Source: a bacterium (GTDB lineage: Bacteria > Myxococcota_A > Bradymonadia > UBA7976 > UBA1532). Taken from it: a DNA stretch of 64,000 nucleotides. Shown piece by piece: positions 36,819 through 45,789 of the stretch. The stretch spans positions 124,001 through 188,000 of the forward strand of contig JAUHXC010000006.1 in the NCBI GenBank assembly GCA_030427205.1, written 5' to 3'. A model generated the notes under the pieces. The model was given only the letters and a program-made list of their open reading frames with translations. It ran no database searches and was not told the DNA's origin. Position 1 is the stretch's first letter. Each line of letters opens with the position of its first letter. Position numbers and translations under genes: made by a program.

Positions 36819-36876
36819 GCGGGTCGACCCGCACCGCGGCCTCCCGATAGTCTGATGGGCATCGGGAGGAGGTCTC

Positions 36877-38874
36877 ATGGTCGTACGCATCGGTCTGTTG
36901 GTCGCGTGTCTGTCGGTTCTCTGCGGCTGTGAGCCGTCGAGCGGGGGAGGCGACGCCGGCGGCGATACCCCGGATGGCGCGAGCGGCGCGCTCGACGAGG
37001 GGGTCTCCGACATCGCGCCCGAGCCCGAGCCCGAGCCCGACGCCGAGTCGACGCCGGACGCCTCGGGCTATCCCGACGCGGTGCCCGAAGGCTGCGTGAC
37101 CGACGACGACTGCGAGGGCGCGCGGCGCTGCATCGAGGGCGCCTGCGTGGCCTGCCTGGGCGATCTGGACTGCGTCGACGGCTACATCTGCGAGGCCGAC
37201 GAGTGCGTCGAGGGGTGCCGCGACGACGGCAACTGCCCCGAGGGCAGCTACTGCGGCGCGGAGGGCTGCATCGAGGGCTGCGCCGACGATGCGCACTGTC
37301 CGGAGGCGTCGATCTGCGTCGACGGCGGCTGCGTCGACTGCGCCGAGTTCGACCCGTGCATCGGCGTGCCCGCCGGCTGCCCGCCCCCGCTGATGCCGAT
37401 GTGCGGCTGCGAGACCGACGACGACTGCGAGCCGCAGGACGTCTGCGTCGAAGAGATGTGCGTCGAGGGGTGCCGCGACGACGCGTCGTGCGCGCCGGGC
37501 GAGATCTGCCAGGACATGATCTGCGTTTCGGGGTGCCGCGACGACGGGCCTTGCGGGGCCGGGGAGATCTGCCGGGGGCTGGCGTGCGTCGAGGGGTGCC
37601 GCGACGATGATGGCTGTGAGGATGGCATCTGCGAAGACGAGGCCTGCCTGGCCTATGGCATCGGCTGCCGCGTCGACGGCGACTGCGGGGCCGGCGATCG
37701 CTGTGAGGCCGACCGCTGCGTGCCCGCCGAGCCCGAGTGCGAAGACGACCGGCTCGAGCCCAACGACGCGCTCGACGGCTTCACCCCGCTGATGATCGGG
37801 CAGGTCTACGATCGGGTCGGCATCTGCCCCGGCGATCGCGACCTCTACGGCTCGTTGCTGCCGGTGGACAACATCGTGCGCGCCCGGCTGCAATTCGGTG
37901 ATCCGGCGCCGATCCTCGAGATCCGCCTGCTCGACGAGCGGGGCGGGCTGGTGGCCGAGGGCATGCCGGGCAACGCGGCGGTCTTCCTCGAACATACGGT
38001 CGCTGCCGACGGGGTCTACCTCATCGAGGTGCGCGGGGCCGACGGCGACGTGCGCAGCCCGTACTCGCTCGAGGTCACCCTCGAAGCGCTGCCGATGTGC
38101 GTCGACACCGCGATCTACCCCGACGCCGACGGGGATGGCTTCGGCGTCGAGGCGGGCGCCGACGCGCAGTGCCTCGAACCCGACGATCAGGTGCCCGGCT
38201 TCGCCCGCGCCGCCGGGGACTGCCGGCCGGCCGACCCGTGGGCCAACCCGGACAGCTCGGAGATCTGCGGCGACTGGGTCGACGACGACTGCGACGGTCA
38301 GGACATCGCCTGCCCCGAGTCCCAGCCGGCGGTGCAGGTGCCCGACTGGGCCTGCGAGGGGCCGGCGCCGGCCAATGTCTACGGCTGGGCCCGCTTCGCC
38401 GACGGTGACGGCTACTTCGTCGATGGCGGCTGCTTCGTCTTCTTCGAGGGGCTGCCCGGCGAGTTCTACGTGCAGCGTCACCTCGACCGCGCCAACCAGG
38501 ACCCGTCGTGCCTGCAGCGCAACGGCTGCACCTGCCCCAGCCTGAATGGCTGGCCGAGCTACGACCGGCGGCTGTACGCCTTCACCCTGGCCGGCGACGA
38601 CCCCGACGCCTGCGAGCAGATCGGCATCGTCGACCACGGCGGCGAGCGGCAGGCGGTGTCGAACCACTGTCGCAAGTACCTGTACCAGATGCACTTCTAT
38701 GACATCCCGTACAGCCTCGTCGCGCCGACCCGCGAAGAGTTCGAGCGACGCATCGCGCTGTTCCCCACCGTCGAGGTGGCCTGCGCCGCCGACCTGCCGC
38801 ACCGCAACCTGCCCTATCAGTCGCTGCTGACGGCGCCCATCGAGCGCAACCCGGCCTACGCGCCGCTGCGCTGA
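36877..38874 (+). CDS. Secreted Cys-rich repeat lipoprotein
   Basis: This 665-residue lipoprotein has signal peptide LLVACLSVLCGC and an acidic Pro/Glu-rich tether with an EP repeat. Residues 70-290 hold about eight units of the form CxxDxDCxxGxxCxxxxCVxGC, resembling Dickkopf-like Cys-knot repeats of Myxococcota surface proteins. A beta-sandwich domain of the pre-peptidase type follows (DRLEPNDALDGFTPL..., about 290-410). A MopE-like motif (YPDADGDGFG, CGDWVDDDCDG) comes next, and the C-terminal domain has no recognised family. The start at 36877 is fixed by GGGAGGAGG just upstream. A surface adhesin or binding role is inferred from architecture only. Confidence 0.8.
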   Translation: MVVRIGLLVACLSVLCGCEPSSGGGDAGGDTPDGASGALDEGVSDIAPEPEPEPDAESTPDASGYPDAVPEGCVTDDDCEGARRCIEGACVACLGDLDCVDGYICEADECVEGCRDDGNCPEGSYCGAEGCIEGCADDAHCPEASICVDGGCVDCAEFDPCIGVPAGCPPPLMPMCGCETDDDCEPQDVCVEEMCVEGCRDDASCAPGEICQDMICVSGCRDDGPCGAGEICRGLACVEGCRDDDGCEDGICEDEACLAYGIGCRVDGDCGAGDRCEADRCVPAEPECEDDRLEPNDALDGFTPLMIGQVYDRVGICPGDRDLYGSLLPVDNIVRARLQFGDPAPILEIRLLDERGGLVAEGMPGNAAVFLEHTVAADGVYLIEVRGADGDVRSPYSLEVTLEALPMCVDTAIYPDADGDGFGVEAGADAQCLEPDDQVPGFARAAGDCRPADPWANPDSSEICGDWVDDDCDGQDIACPESQPAVQVPDWACEGPAPANVYGWARFADGDGYFVDGGCFVFFEGLPGEFYVQRHLDRANQDPSCLQRNGCTCPSLNGWPSYDRRLYAFTLAGDDPDACEQIGIVDHGGERQAVSNHCRKYLYQMHFYDIPYSLVAPTREEFERRIALFPTVEVACAADLPHRNLPYQSLLTAPIERNPAYAPLR

Positions 38875-38909
38875 GTTCTGACGGGCTGAGCTCTGATGGG
38901 CTGAGCCCC
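38872..38909 (+). repeat. 15-bp tandem repeat of the stop-codon segment
   Basis: The segment that includes the TGA stop is repeated: TGAGTTCTGACGGGC (38872-38886), TGAGCTCTGATGGGC (38887-38901), then a partial TGAGCCCC. The first two copies match at 13 of 15 positions. Each copy brings another TGA in register, giving several stops in line. Confidence 0.75.
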
Positions 38910-38917
38910 GAGCACCT

Positions 38918-40879
38918 TCAGCGACGCCCGCCGGCGGGCCAGCGCATCATCTCCTGCCGCTTCCCGAGGACCGGCTCGGCGCCCGATCCCGGCCTGGGCG
39001 AGCGGTCGGGCTGCCACCACACCGTGAACGCCACGATGCGGGTGCCCGGCGGCACGTGCAGCCGGCGCACCTTCGTATTGCGCAGCCACTTGGAGAACTC
39101 GCTGCGGTAGCGGCGGTTGCGCTTGCCGGCCAGCCGGCTGGTGTAGCTGCCCCAGAACTGGCCCTTGACCATGCGCTTGGCGTCACACGGCACGAACGCC
39201 GGCGCCTCGCCCGTCTGCGGATCGATGACCCGCCCGTCCTGCAGCTCGGCCTCGATGACCATCCAGCCGTCGCCCGTGGGCGCGTTGGGCGCGAACATGC
39301 TCCAGCCCTGGAAGAAGCGGCCGTAGTGCACCGCCTTGCGGGCCCAGGCCGGCTGTTGGTGCTCGATGCCGATGGTATCGCGCACGAAGCGGTTCTCGAT
39401 GAGCAGCTGCGAGCCCGTCGCGAGCAGGAAGAAGAGCACGCCGAGCTGAGCGACGGCCCATTTCGTCGTGTTCCACGCCCGCCGCGCCGGGCTCGGCCCG
39501 TCGTCGTCGGCGGGCCCGGCGCCGATGGCGATGCCGCAGACCCCCAGCCCGCACCACGCCCCGAAGACGTGTCGCCGCACCGCGAAGACCCGATAGGCCC
39601 GCTCGAGCAGCCAGTCGATGCCCGGCAGGCGCGGGATCCAGGCGATCAGGCGGCCGAGCGGCAGCGCGGCGAGGGCCCGGGCCAGCGCGCGATGCCGCAG
39701 CCAGACCCGATCACCGCCGGGCACCCAGGCCATGATGGTCTCTTCGCGCTCCGCGTCGAAGCGCTCGCGGGTCCAGCCGGGCGGCAGCGGCCCCTCCGGA
39801 TCGCGCCCGAGCCACGTGATCAGGCCCAGCCGGTCGAGGCGCACCCCGAGGCGTGCGCACCAATGGCAGATGCCGCAGTCGCTGTCGTAGGCCACGATGA
39901 TCGTCGGCCCCGCCAGCCGGCGCAGCAGCCGGCGCAACAGCTCGATGTCGGCCGCCGCGAGCAGCGCGAAGTAGGCCACGATCATCGTCGGCGAGAAGAG
40001 GCCGACGTCGGTCAGCAAGAAGATGCCCACGTGCAGCCCGACGAGGCCGGCGAAAGCGATCCGGCGGGTCCAGACGGTGCCGATGGGGCTCATCAACAGC
40101 ACCGGGGCCGCCCCTTCGATGGCCAGCGTGCCCCAGGTCATCGCCTGGGTGGTCCACAGCGGCCACGCCTCGCGGACCCACAGCCCCAGGTCGGTGACGA
40201 TGCGATCCTGCTCGAGCGTCCAGGCCAGCGCGGTGCCGTCCATCCAGGTGGAGCCGCCCTTGTGCACCGTATTGAAGAAGTAGATCACCGAGAGCTGCCA
40301 CAGGATGGCGAAGACCGCCAACGAGACCACCGGCCGCCGGTCGGGCGTTGGCGGATCGTTGATCTGCCCCGGGCCCTCCTTGCGCTTCATGCTCGCCCGC
40401 AGGCTGTCGATCGAGAGCCTGCGCCCCAGCGGCAGGAAGAGCCCCCACAGCCACCACAGGTTCATGACCACGTCGCCGCCGTTCTCGAGCAGCACGTTGC
40501 GGCTGTGCAGGCTGATGATGCACAGCATCGAGAGCACATGGGTCACCCGGGTCCAGGCGCCCAGCGTGAACAGCGTCAGGCAGACGAGGGCGAAGCCGAA
40601 GAAGACCGCCGCCTCTTCGGGGCGGCTGATGCCGAGCAGCAGGCTGAAGGTATGGCTCGAGTGCGGGCGGAAGAGCGCGAAGTGATTCGAGAGCACGCCT
40701 TGGTTCGAGTAGAAGAGCTCGATCCACGGCACGCGGCGCAGGACGTCCCAGATGCCCAGCAGGCCGAGGGCGATGCGAAACAGACCCAGCGCCCGCGGGT
40801 CGGCCTCGAAACACGTCTGGCGCAGCCGGCGCGCTGCGCGGCGCCAGACGGGATCGGCCGTCGGTCGGCTGTCGCTCAC
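38918..40879 (-). CDS. HTTM (vitamin K-dependent carboxylase-like) membrane protein with internal DCC domain
   Basis: This is a 653-residue polytopic protein. Residues about 20-310 are an HTTM domain with many membrane helices and the motif SVIYFFNTVHKGGSTWMDG. Residues about 325-430 contain a DUF393/DCC thiol-redox-like module (IIVAYDSDCGICHWCARL; two vicinal Cys). A soluble tail with a Trp-rich segment (GRFFQGWSMFAPNAPTGDGW) follows. HTTM proteins include gamma-glutamyl carboxylase relatives, but bacterial members are mostly uncharacterised. The GTG at 40879 has GAGG seven bases upstream and is preferred to the GTG at 40888. Fusion of the two domains suggests a redox-linked role for the membrane part. 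Confidence 0.8.
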   Translation of the reverse strand: MSDSRPTADPVWRRAARRLRQTCFEADPRALGLFRIALGLLGIWDVLRRVPWIELFYSNQGVLSNHFALFRPHSSHTFSLLLGISRPEEAAVFFGFALVCLTLFTLGAWTRVTHVLSMLCIISLHSRNVLLENGGDVVMNLWWLWGLFLPLGRRLSIDSLRASMKRKEGPGQINDPPTPDRRPVVSLAVFAILWQLSVIYFFNTVHKGGSTWMDGTALAWTLEQDRIVTDLGLWVREAWPLWTTQAMTWGTLAIEGAAPVLLMSPIGTVWTRRIAFAGLVGLHVGIFLLTDVGLFSPTMIVAYFALLAAADIELLRRLLRRLAGPTIIVAYDSDCGICHWCARLGVRLDRLGLITWLGRDPEGPLPPGWTRERFDAEREETIMAWVPGGDRVWLRHRALARALAALPLGRLIAWIPRLPGIDWLLERAYRVFAVRRHVFGAWCGLGVCGIAIGAGPADDDGPSPARRAWNTTKWAVAQLGVLFFLLATGSQLLIENRFVRDTIGIEHQQPAWARKAVHYGRFFQGWSMFAPNAPTGDGWMVIEAELQDGRVIDPQTGEAPAFVPCDAKRMVKGQFWGSYTSRLAGKRNRRYRSEFSKWLRNTKVRRLHVPPGTRIVAFTVWWQPDRSPRPGSGAEPVLGKRQEMMRWPAGGRR

Positions 40880-40928
40880 GGGGGTCACCTCGGGGCCGCT
40901 CGAACCGATGCACGATCGGAGCGTCGCC

Positions 40929-40958
40929 CCGCGCAGTCAAGCTCCGCGCAGTCGAGCC
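40929..40958 (+). repeat. Pair of tandem 15-bp repeats
   Basis: CCGCGCAGTCAAGCT (40929-40943) is followed directly by CCGCGCAGTCGAGCC (40944-40958), identical at 13 of 15 positions. They lie in the divergent gap between the HTTM gene and larE. Confidence 0.6.
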
Positions 40959-41037
40959 CGGCGCGACCGCTTGACCCGGCCGGGCATCCTGTCCCACTCT
41001 GCCGCGCCCGTCACAACCGCGACCGACGAGAAGACCC

Positions 41038-41868
41038 ATGCCCGCCGATACCCTCGACGCCCGCCTCGACGCGCTGCGCCGGCTGCTGCGCGACATGCAG
41101 CGGGTGGTGGTGGCCTATTCCGGCGGTGTCGACTCGACCTTCCTGCTGCGGATCGCCGTCGACGTGCTCGGCGAGCGGGCGGTGGCGCTGACAGCGGTCT
41201 CCGACAGCTACCCCGTCTGGGAGCTCGAAGAGGCGCGGGCGCTCGCCGAGGCGATGGGCGCCCGGATGATCGAGGTCGAGACCCGCGAGATGGACCGCCC
41301 CGGCTATCGGGCCAACGCCGGCGACCGCTGCTATCACTGCAAGACCGAGCTGTTCGAGGTGGCCGGCGTCGAGGCCGCCGCCCGCGGGCTCGGCGTCTTG
41401 TGCTACGGCGCGATCCCCGACGACCTCGGCGACCACCGGCCGGGCATGATCGCCGCCGACGAGCAGCAGGTGCGCGCGCCGCTCATCGAGGCCGGCTTGA
41501 CCAAGGCCGACATCCGCGCGCTCTCGCGGCGCTACGAATTGCCCACATGGGACAAGCCGGCCACCGCCTGCCTGTCGAGCCGCTTCCCTTATGGCACCGC
41601 GATCACCCCCGAGAAGCTGGCCCGGGTCGGCCGCTGCGAGGCGGGGCTGCACGCGCTGGGCCTGCGCCAGTTCCGCGCGCGGTTTCACGGCGACCTCGTA
41701 CGGGTCGAGATCGCGCCCGACGAGCTGCCGCGGGTCTTCGCCGACGGCGCGCTGCGCGACGGCATCGTGCGGGTGGGCAAGGCGGCGGGCTTCCTCTTCG
41801 TCGCGCTCGATCTGCAGGGCTATCGCTCGGGCAGCACCAACGAGGCGCTGGTGCACATCGGCGGCTGA
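41038..41868 (+). CDS. larE: LarE-like ATP-dependent sulfur transferase
   Basis: LarE belongs to the N-type PP-loop ATP pyrophosphatases and, in lactate racemase maturation, donates sulfur to the pyridinium cofactor precursor. The PP-loop SGGVDS (28-33) is clear. Cys98 and Cys101 in GDRCYHC and Cys178 in ATACLSSRFPYG are present. Cys178 matches the sacrificial Cys of classical LarE. Three Cys is also the pattern in cluster-carrying homologues that do not consume their own sulfur. The length of 276 residues is normal. larB, larC and larA are not in the window, so the pathway assignment is by family only. The ATG at 41038 follows GAGAAG. Confidence 0.88.
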   Translation: MPADTLDARLDALRRLLRDMQRVVVAYSGGVDSTFLLRIAVDVLGERAVALTAVSDSYPVWELEEARALAEAMGARMIEVETREMDRPGYRANAGDRCYHCKTELFEVAGVEAAARGLGVLCYGAIPDDLGDHRPGMIAADEQQVRAPLIEAGLTKADIRALSRRYELPTWDKPATACLSSRFPYGTAITPEKLARVGRCEAGLHALGLRQFRARFHGDLVRVEIAPDELPRVFADGALRDGIVRVGKAAGFLFVALDLQGYRSGSTNEALVHIGG

Positions 41869-41923
41869 TGGCGGCCGCGCGTCCGTATGCCGTTGTCCGC
41901 TCGCGATACGCTAGACTGCTTTC

Positions 41924-42676
41924 ATGGAAAACAAGGTCCTCGCCACAGTCGCCGTCGTCGGCTTCGCCGTCTTCGCCTGGCTGCTGCTCGCGCCGCCGCA
42001 ATGCGCCGAGCCGCAGATCGAGCCCGACGCGGCGATCGTCGACGCCGCGGTGCCCGACGCGGCGGTCGTCGTCGACGCCATGCTGCCCGACGCCTTCGTG
42101 GTGAACGAAGACACCGTCACCGTGAAGCAGCTCAAGCACATCGGCATGCTCGGCCGCTCGGGCGCGCACCTCGACGCCCTCTTCGAAGGCCGCCCCAACT
42201 GGAGCCGCGATCCCCGGGCGCCGGCGACCTGGGTCAACCAGAACGACGTCCGGCTGTCGTTCAAGATCCGCGGCGGCAAGGTCGCCAGCATCGGCGCCGA
42301 GTTCCCCGAAGAGGGCACCAGCGCCGACCTGACCGCGCTCAGCGAGTTCATCGTCGGCCAGCACGACGCGATGCCGCTGCGCATGGAGATCTTCTCGCCC
42401 GACGAGCAGATCCTCACCCAGGGCGCGTTCGAGGACAACTTCGGCCGGCGGCTGTTCTTCCGGACCGAGATGCGCCGGGACGGCCCGCCGCCGTGGGGGC
42501 CGAAGACGTTCGAGATCGCCGATACCCCGTGGCCCGGCCAGGCCGATGCGCTCACGCCGATCGAGCTGCTGCCGGGCTATGACGGCGCGGACCCCGACGC
42601 GCCGCCGCCGCCGCCCGACTTCCACGATCCCGAGCCGGTCGACGACAGCCAGTTCGACCCCAGCCAGGCGCTGTAG
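41924..42676 (+). CDS. Membrane-anchored hypothetical protein with acidic tether
   Basis: This 250-residue protein has an N-terminal hydrophobic anchor (LATVAVVGFAVFAWLLLA, residues 6-23). A repetitive Ala/Val/Asp-rich tether follows (PDAAIVDAAVPDAAVVVDA), then a compact domain (about residues 65-215) that I do not recognise, and a Pro/Asp-rich tail. The anchor and tether suggest it faces the periplasm. It follows larE by 55 bp in the same direction and may share its transcript. Its 3' end is 28 bp from the convergent HEAT-repeat gene. Confidence 0.65.
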   Translation: MENKVLATVAVVGFAVFAWLLLAPPQCAEPQIEPDAAIVDAAVPDAAVVVDAMLPDAFVVNEDTVTVKQLKHIGMLGRSGAHLDALFEGRPNWSRDPRAPATWVNQNDVRLSFKIRGGKVASIGAEFPEEGTSADLTALSEFIVGQHDAMPLRMEIFSPDEQILTQGAFEDNFGRRLFFRTEMRRDGPPPWGPKTFEIADTPWPGQADALTPIELLPGYDGADPDAPPPPPDFHDPEPVDDSQFDPSQAL

Positions 42677-42704
42677 GCCGATCCGCGCCGGGCGCTCGCC
42701 GCGC

Positions 42705-45569
42705 CTACCCCTGCACCACCCGTCGCCGGCGGCGCACCGCCGCCCGACCCAGCGACGTGCCGTCCACCTCGATGCCCAGCCAGACCGTCTCGGGCAGACC
42801 GGGCAGGCGGGCGTCGTCGGCGGCGCCGAGCACCACCTCGAACTGCCCGCCCTTCACCGCGACCGGGGTCTCCTGACGCCAGATCGGGCGGGTGGCCTGC
42901 GCCGAGCGGAACAGGCTGAAGACCATCGGCACCGTGCCCGCCGGCGCGTCGGTCTCGCCGGTCGCCGCGAGGGTGCCGCCGAAGCGCAGGACAGCCCGTG
43001 GCGGGCCGTCGGCGTCGGGCAGCGGCCACTCCAGCGGCGGCGGGCCGACCTCTTCCGGTTCGGCCTCGGCCGGCGCGTCGGCCACATCGTCCGGCGCGGC
43101 GGCCTCGGGCCCGGATGACGGGGATCGCTCCGGCGCGATGGCCTGCGGACCGCCCGTCGGCGGCGGCGGCGCGGCGGACTCGGGCCCCTTCGACTTGCCG
43201 AAGAGCCGCTTGAGGCGCCCGAACAACCCGCTCGACTTCGGCTCGTCGGTGCTCGGCTCGGCGCGCGCCGGGCCGTCCGCGTCGGCGGGCGCTTCGCCCG
43301 GCGCGTCGACCGCGTCGGGCTGATCCTCGGCCTCGCGGGCCTCGATGAACGCGATCAGATCGAAGGCATCGTCCTCCGTCCAATCGGCGTCGTGCGGCGA
43401 GCGGGGCAGGGCCGGCTCGCCGTAGGGCTCCTTGCGGGCGATGGGCCACAGCCGCTCGGCGAGCCCCTTCATGCTGCCCTTGCCCTTGGTCGCGGCGTTG
43501 AACAGCATGCGCTTCGCGTCGCGATCCTTGAGGTGGAACAGCACCTCCAGGCCGGCGAGCTGCCAGTCGCCGTCGTCCTTGAGCGGCTTCTGGATGTCGG
43601 TGAAGCGGGCGTCCTTCGTCGCCAGCCCGCCGAGCATCGCGTTGAAGTAGGGCAGGAAGCGCGCCGGATCCATGCGCGCCATCGCCAGGGCCAGCGTGCG
43701 CTTCTCGTCCAGCCCGCGGGCCGCTTCCTGGCGGAAGTGGTTGACCAGATACAGCACCAGGGTACGGTCGCCGCTGTTGCCGATGCGCTCGATGACCTCG
43801 GCGCGCACCGTCGGCTCGGGATCCTTGAGATGACCGACGAGCATGTCGCGCAGCGGCTTGCTCTCGGCGAAGGGCACCGTGCGCAGCACCGAGCGCCGCA
43901 CCTCGACGTCGGGGTGGCTGACCACCTTGCGCAGGAAGATGATCGTATCGTCGTCGAGCCCCGACAGCAGGGCCAGGATCGCCTCGACCAGCGGCGACTG
44001 CACCGCCTGCTTGTCCCAGAAGTGCACGTCGTCGCCCAGGATGGCCGCCGACAGCGAGCTGCGCACCTCGGCGGGCAGCGGCCCCGACTCCATGAGCGTC
44101 GAGACGACCCGCATCAGCGCCGCCGCCCGCTCGTCGGGCACCTTGACCCCGTGGGCCTGCCCCAGCGCCTCGCGCACCGCCGCCGAGCCCACCGCGGGCG
44201 CGCTGGCGTCGAGGGCCGCGTTGACCGCCGCCGCGTAGGCCAGCACCGCGTCTTCGGCGACGCACTTGCGGGCCGCCTCGAGGGCCTCGTGCGCCGCCGC
44301 CCGGGCCTCTTCGGCCTTCTCGGCCTCGACCAGCGACGGCACCGCCGCCGCCAGCGCCCGCGCCCGATAGTAGGGCTCGGTGACCGCCCGAGCCTTGGCC
44401 AGCCCCTCGAGCGGGTCGAGCCCGGCCACCTCGTCCTCGACGCCCTCGAGCCCCGAGCCCACCGCCGCGTCGACGAAGTTGAGGTTGCCCGAGACCATCG
44501 AGATGCGGCGGAAGAAGTCCTGCCCGCGGGCGTCGCGCACCCGCTCGAGCGCCTGGGCGATGCGCAGGAACTCGTCGTCGTCGTCCTCGTCGTCGGCGTC
44601 GCCGAGGAAGTCCTCCTCGACCGCCTCGGCCAGCTCGGCCTCGAGCGCGTCGACGTCGGCCCCCGGCATCTCGCCGGTCTCCATCGCCACGGCGTGGCTG
44701 CGCTCGGCCTTCAGATCGCGGAAGTCGTCGAAGAGGCTGCGGGTGGCCGAGAGCATCAGCCGCTCGTCCGCCGCCCGGATGAAGGCGGGGGACGGGTCGA
44801 GGCCGTCGAGGTCGAGGTCTTCGGCGTACTCGTCGCTGTACATCGCCAGCTGGCGCAGGTGCCGCGCGCCGAGCGGGCCGACGTGCTCGGCGGCGAAGTG
44901 CTCCAGGCTGCCCTCGTCGGGCCGCCGCTTCTTCGCCTGGCGGTGCAGCTGGGTGTACAGCCGCTTGATCGACCAGCCCGTCGGGATCCGGCGGCCGATG
45001 ACCTCGCTGTGGTACATCACGTCGACGTGCGGGCACTTCTGCTTGCGCAGCCGGCGCTTGAAGCTCTGCTCCTCCTCGGCGGCGGTGCCTTCGACCCGGG
45101 CGGTCATCATCTTCGAGAAGGCGATGAGCTCGGGCTCTTCCATGCCGAAGCGCAGGGTGATCGCGTTGGCGTTGCGCTGCTCGAAGACACCGGCCATGCG
45201 CGCGACGAGGGTCATCATGCCGAACTTGCGCCGCACCACCCGCAGCGCGTTCTTCGGGTCGAGGAACGCGTCGGTGCCCTCGCGCTGCACGAGCAGGTCC
45301 TGCATCGACAGCGACTGGTACTGCAAGAAGTCGTAGATGTGGATGTCTTCGACGCCCGTCGACAGCCGGCTGACGAAGGTGAGCTGCTCGGCGTAGCCCT
45401 TCAGCGCGTCGCGAAACAGGCTGTAGACCTCGCCCCGGGCCATCGAGGCCTCGGGATGATCGGGGATCCAGGTCTTGAACAGCGCGATGCACGCCTTGCG
45501 CAGCAGGCTCTTGCGCTTCTCGACTTCGGAGCGCCAGTCGGCCGCGCCGGTCTCTTCCACATTCGACAT
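42705..45569 (-). CDS. HEAT-repeat scaffold protein
   Basis: This 954-residue soluble protein begins with about 230 residues containing KRRLRKQKCPHVDVMYHSEV and other charged segments. A very acidic patch (residues 318-340) and a HEAT-repeat array (about 480-720; SHPDVEVRRSVLRTVPFAESKPLRDMLVGHLKDPEPTVRAEVIERIG is the clearest) follow. A disordered Pro/Ala/Glu linker (750-850) and a small beta-rich C-terminal domain end it. No catalytic motif is seen. It probably serves as a scaffold or adaptor. The start at 45569 is preferred because GGGGGG lies upstream and the sequence before it is low-complexity. Confidence 0.72.
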   Translation of the reverse strand: MSNVEETGAADWRSEVEKRKSLLRKACIALFKTWIPDHPEASMARGEVYSLFRDALKGYAEQLTFVSRLSTGVEDIHIYDFLQYQSLSMQDLLVQREGTDAFLDPKNALRVVRRKFGMMTLVARMAGVFEQRNANAITLRFGMEEPELIAFSKMMTARVEGTAAEEEQSFKRRLRKQKCPHVDVMYHSEVIGRRIPTGWSIKRLYTQLHRQAKKRRPDEGSLEHFAAEHVGPLGARHLRQLAMYSDEYAEDLDLDGLDPSPAFIRAADERLMLSATRSLFDDFRDLKAERSHAVAMETGEMPGADVDALEAELAEAVEEDFLGDADDEDDDDEFLRIAQALERVRDARGQDFFRRISMVSGNLNFVDAAVGSGLEGVEDEVAGLDPLEGLAKARAVTEPYYRARALAAAVPSLVEAEKAEEARAAAHEALEAARKCVAEDAVLAYAAAVNAALDASAPAVGSAAVREALGQAHGVKVPDERAAALMRVVSTLMESGPLPAEVRSSLSAAILGDDVHFWDKQAVQSPLVEAILALLSGLDDDTIIFLRKVVSHPDVEVRRSVLRTVPFAESKPLRDMLVGHLKDPEPTVRAEVIERIGNSGDRTLVLYLVNHFRQEAARGLDEKRTLALAMARMDPARFLPYFNAMLGGLATKDARFTDIQKPLKDDGDWQLAGLEVLFHLKDRDAKRMLFNAATKGKGSMKGLAERLWPIARKEPYGEPALPRSPHDADWTEDDAFDLIAFIEAREAEDQPDAVDAPGEAPADADGPARAEPSTDEPKSSGLFGRLKRLFGKSKGPESAAPPPPTGGPQAIAPERSPSSGPEAAAPDDVADAPAEAEPEEVGPPPLEWPLPDADGPPRAVLRFGGTLAATGETDAPAGTVPMVFSLFRSAQATRPIWRQETPVAVKGGQFEVVLGAADDARLPGLPETVWLGIEVDGTSLGRAAVRRRRRVVQG

Positions 45570-45789
45570 GGCGAACCCCCCAGGGACGTGCCGGCAGTCT
45601 ACCAGGGCTGGCGGTGGGGGGCGACGGTACGCCCTCGACCGCGGCGCCGCGGGTCCAATCGACCCATGAGCGGCGTCCGGTGGGTCAAAATGTCCCATAT
45701 CGACCGCCCATGGCCGGCCGCGAGCGCCGTCCACCGGGTCGGCATGGCGTATGCTCCGCTGATGGGTACACCCAGCCCAGGAGGTGCCC

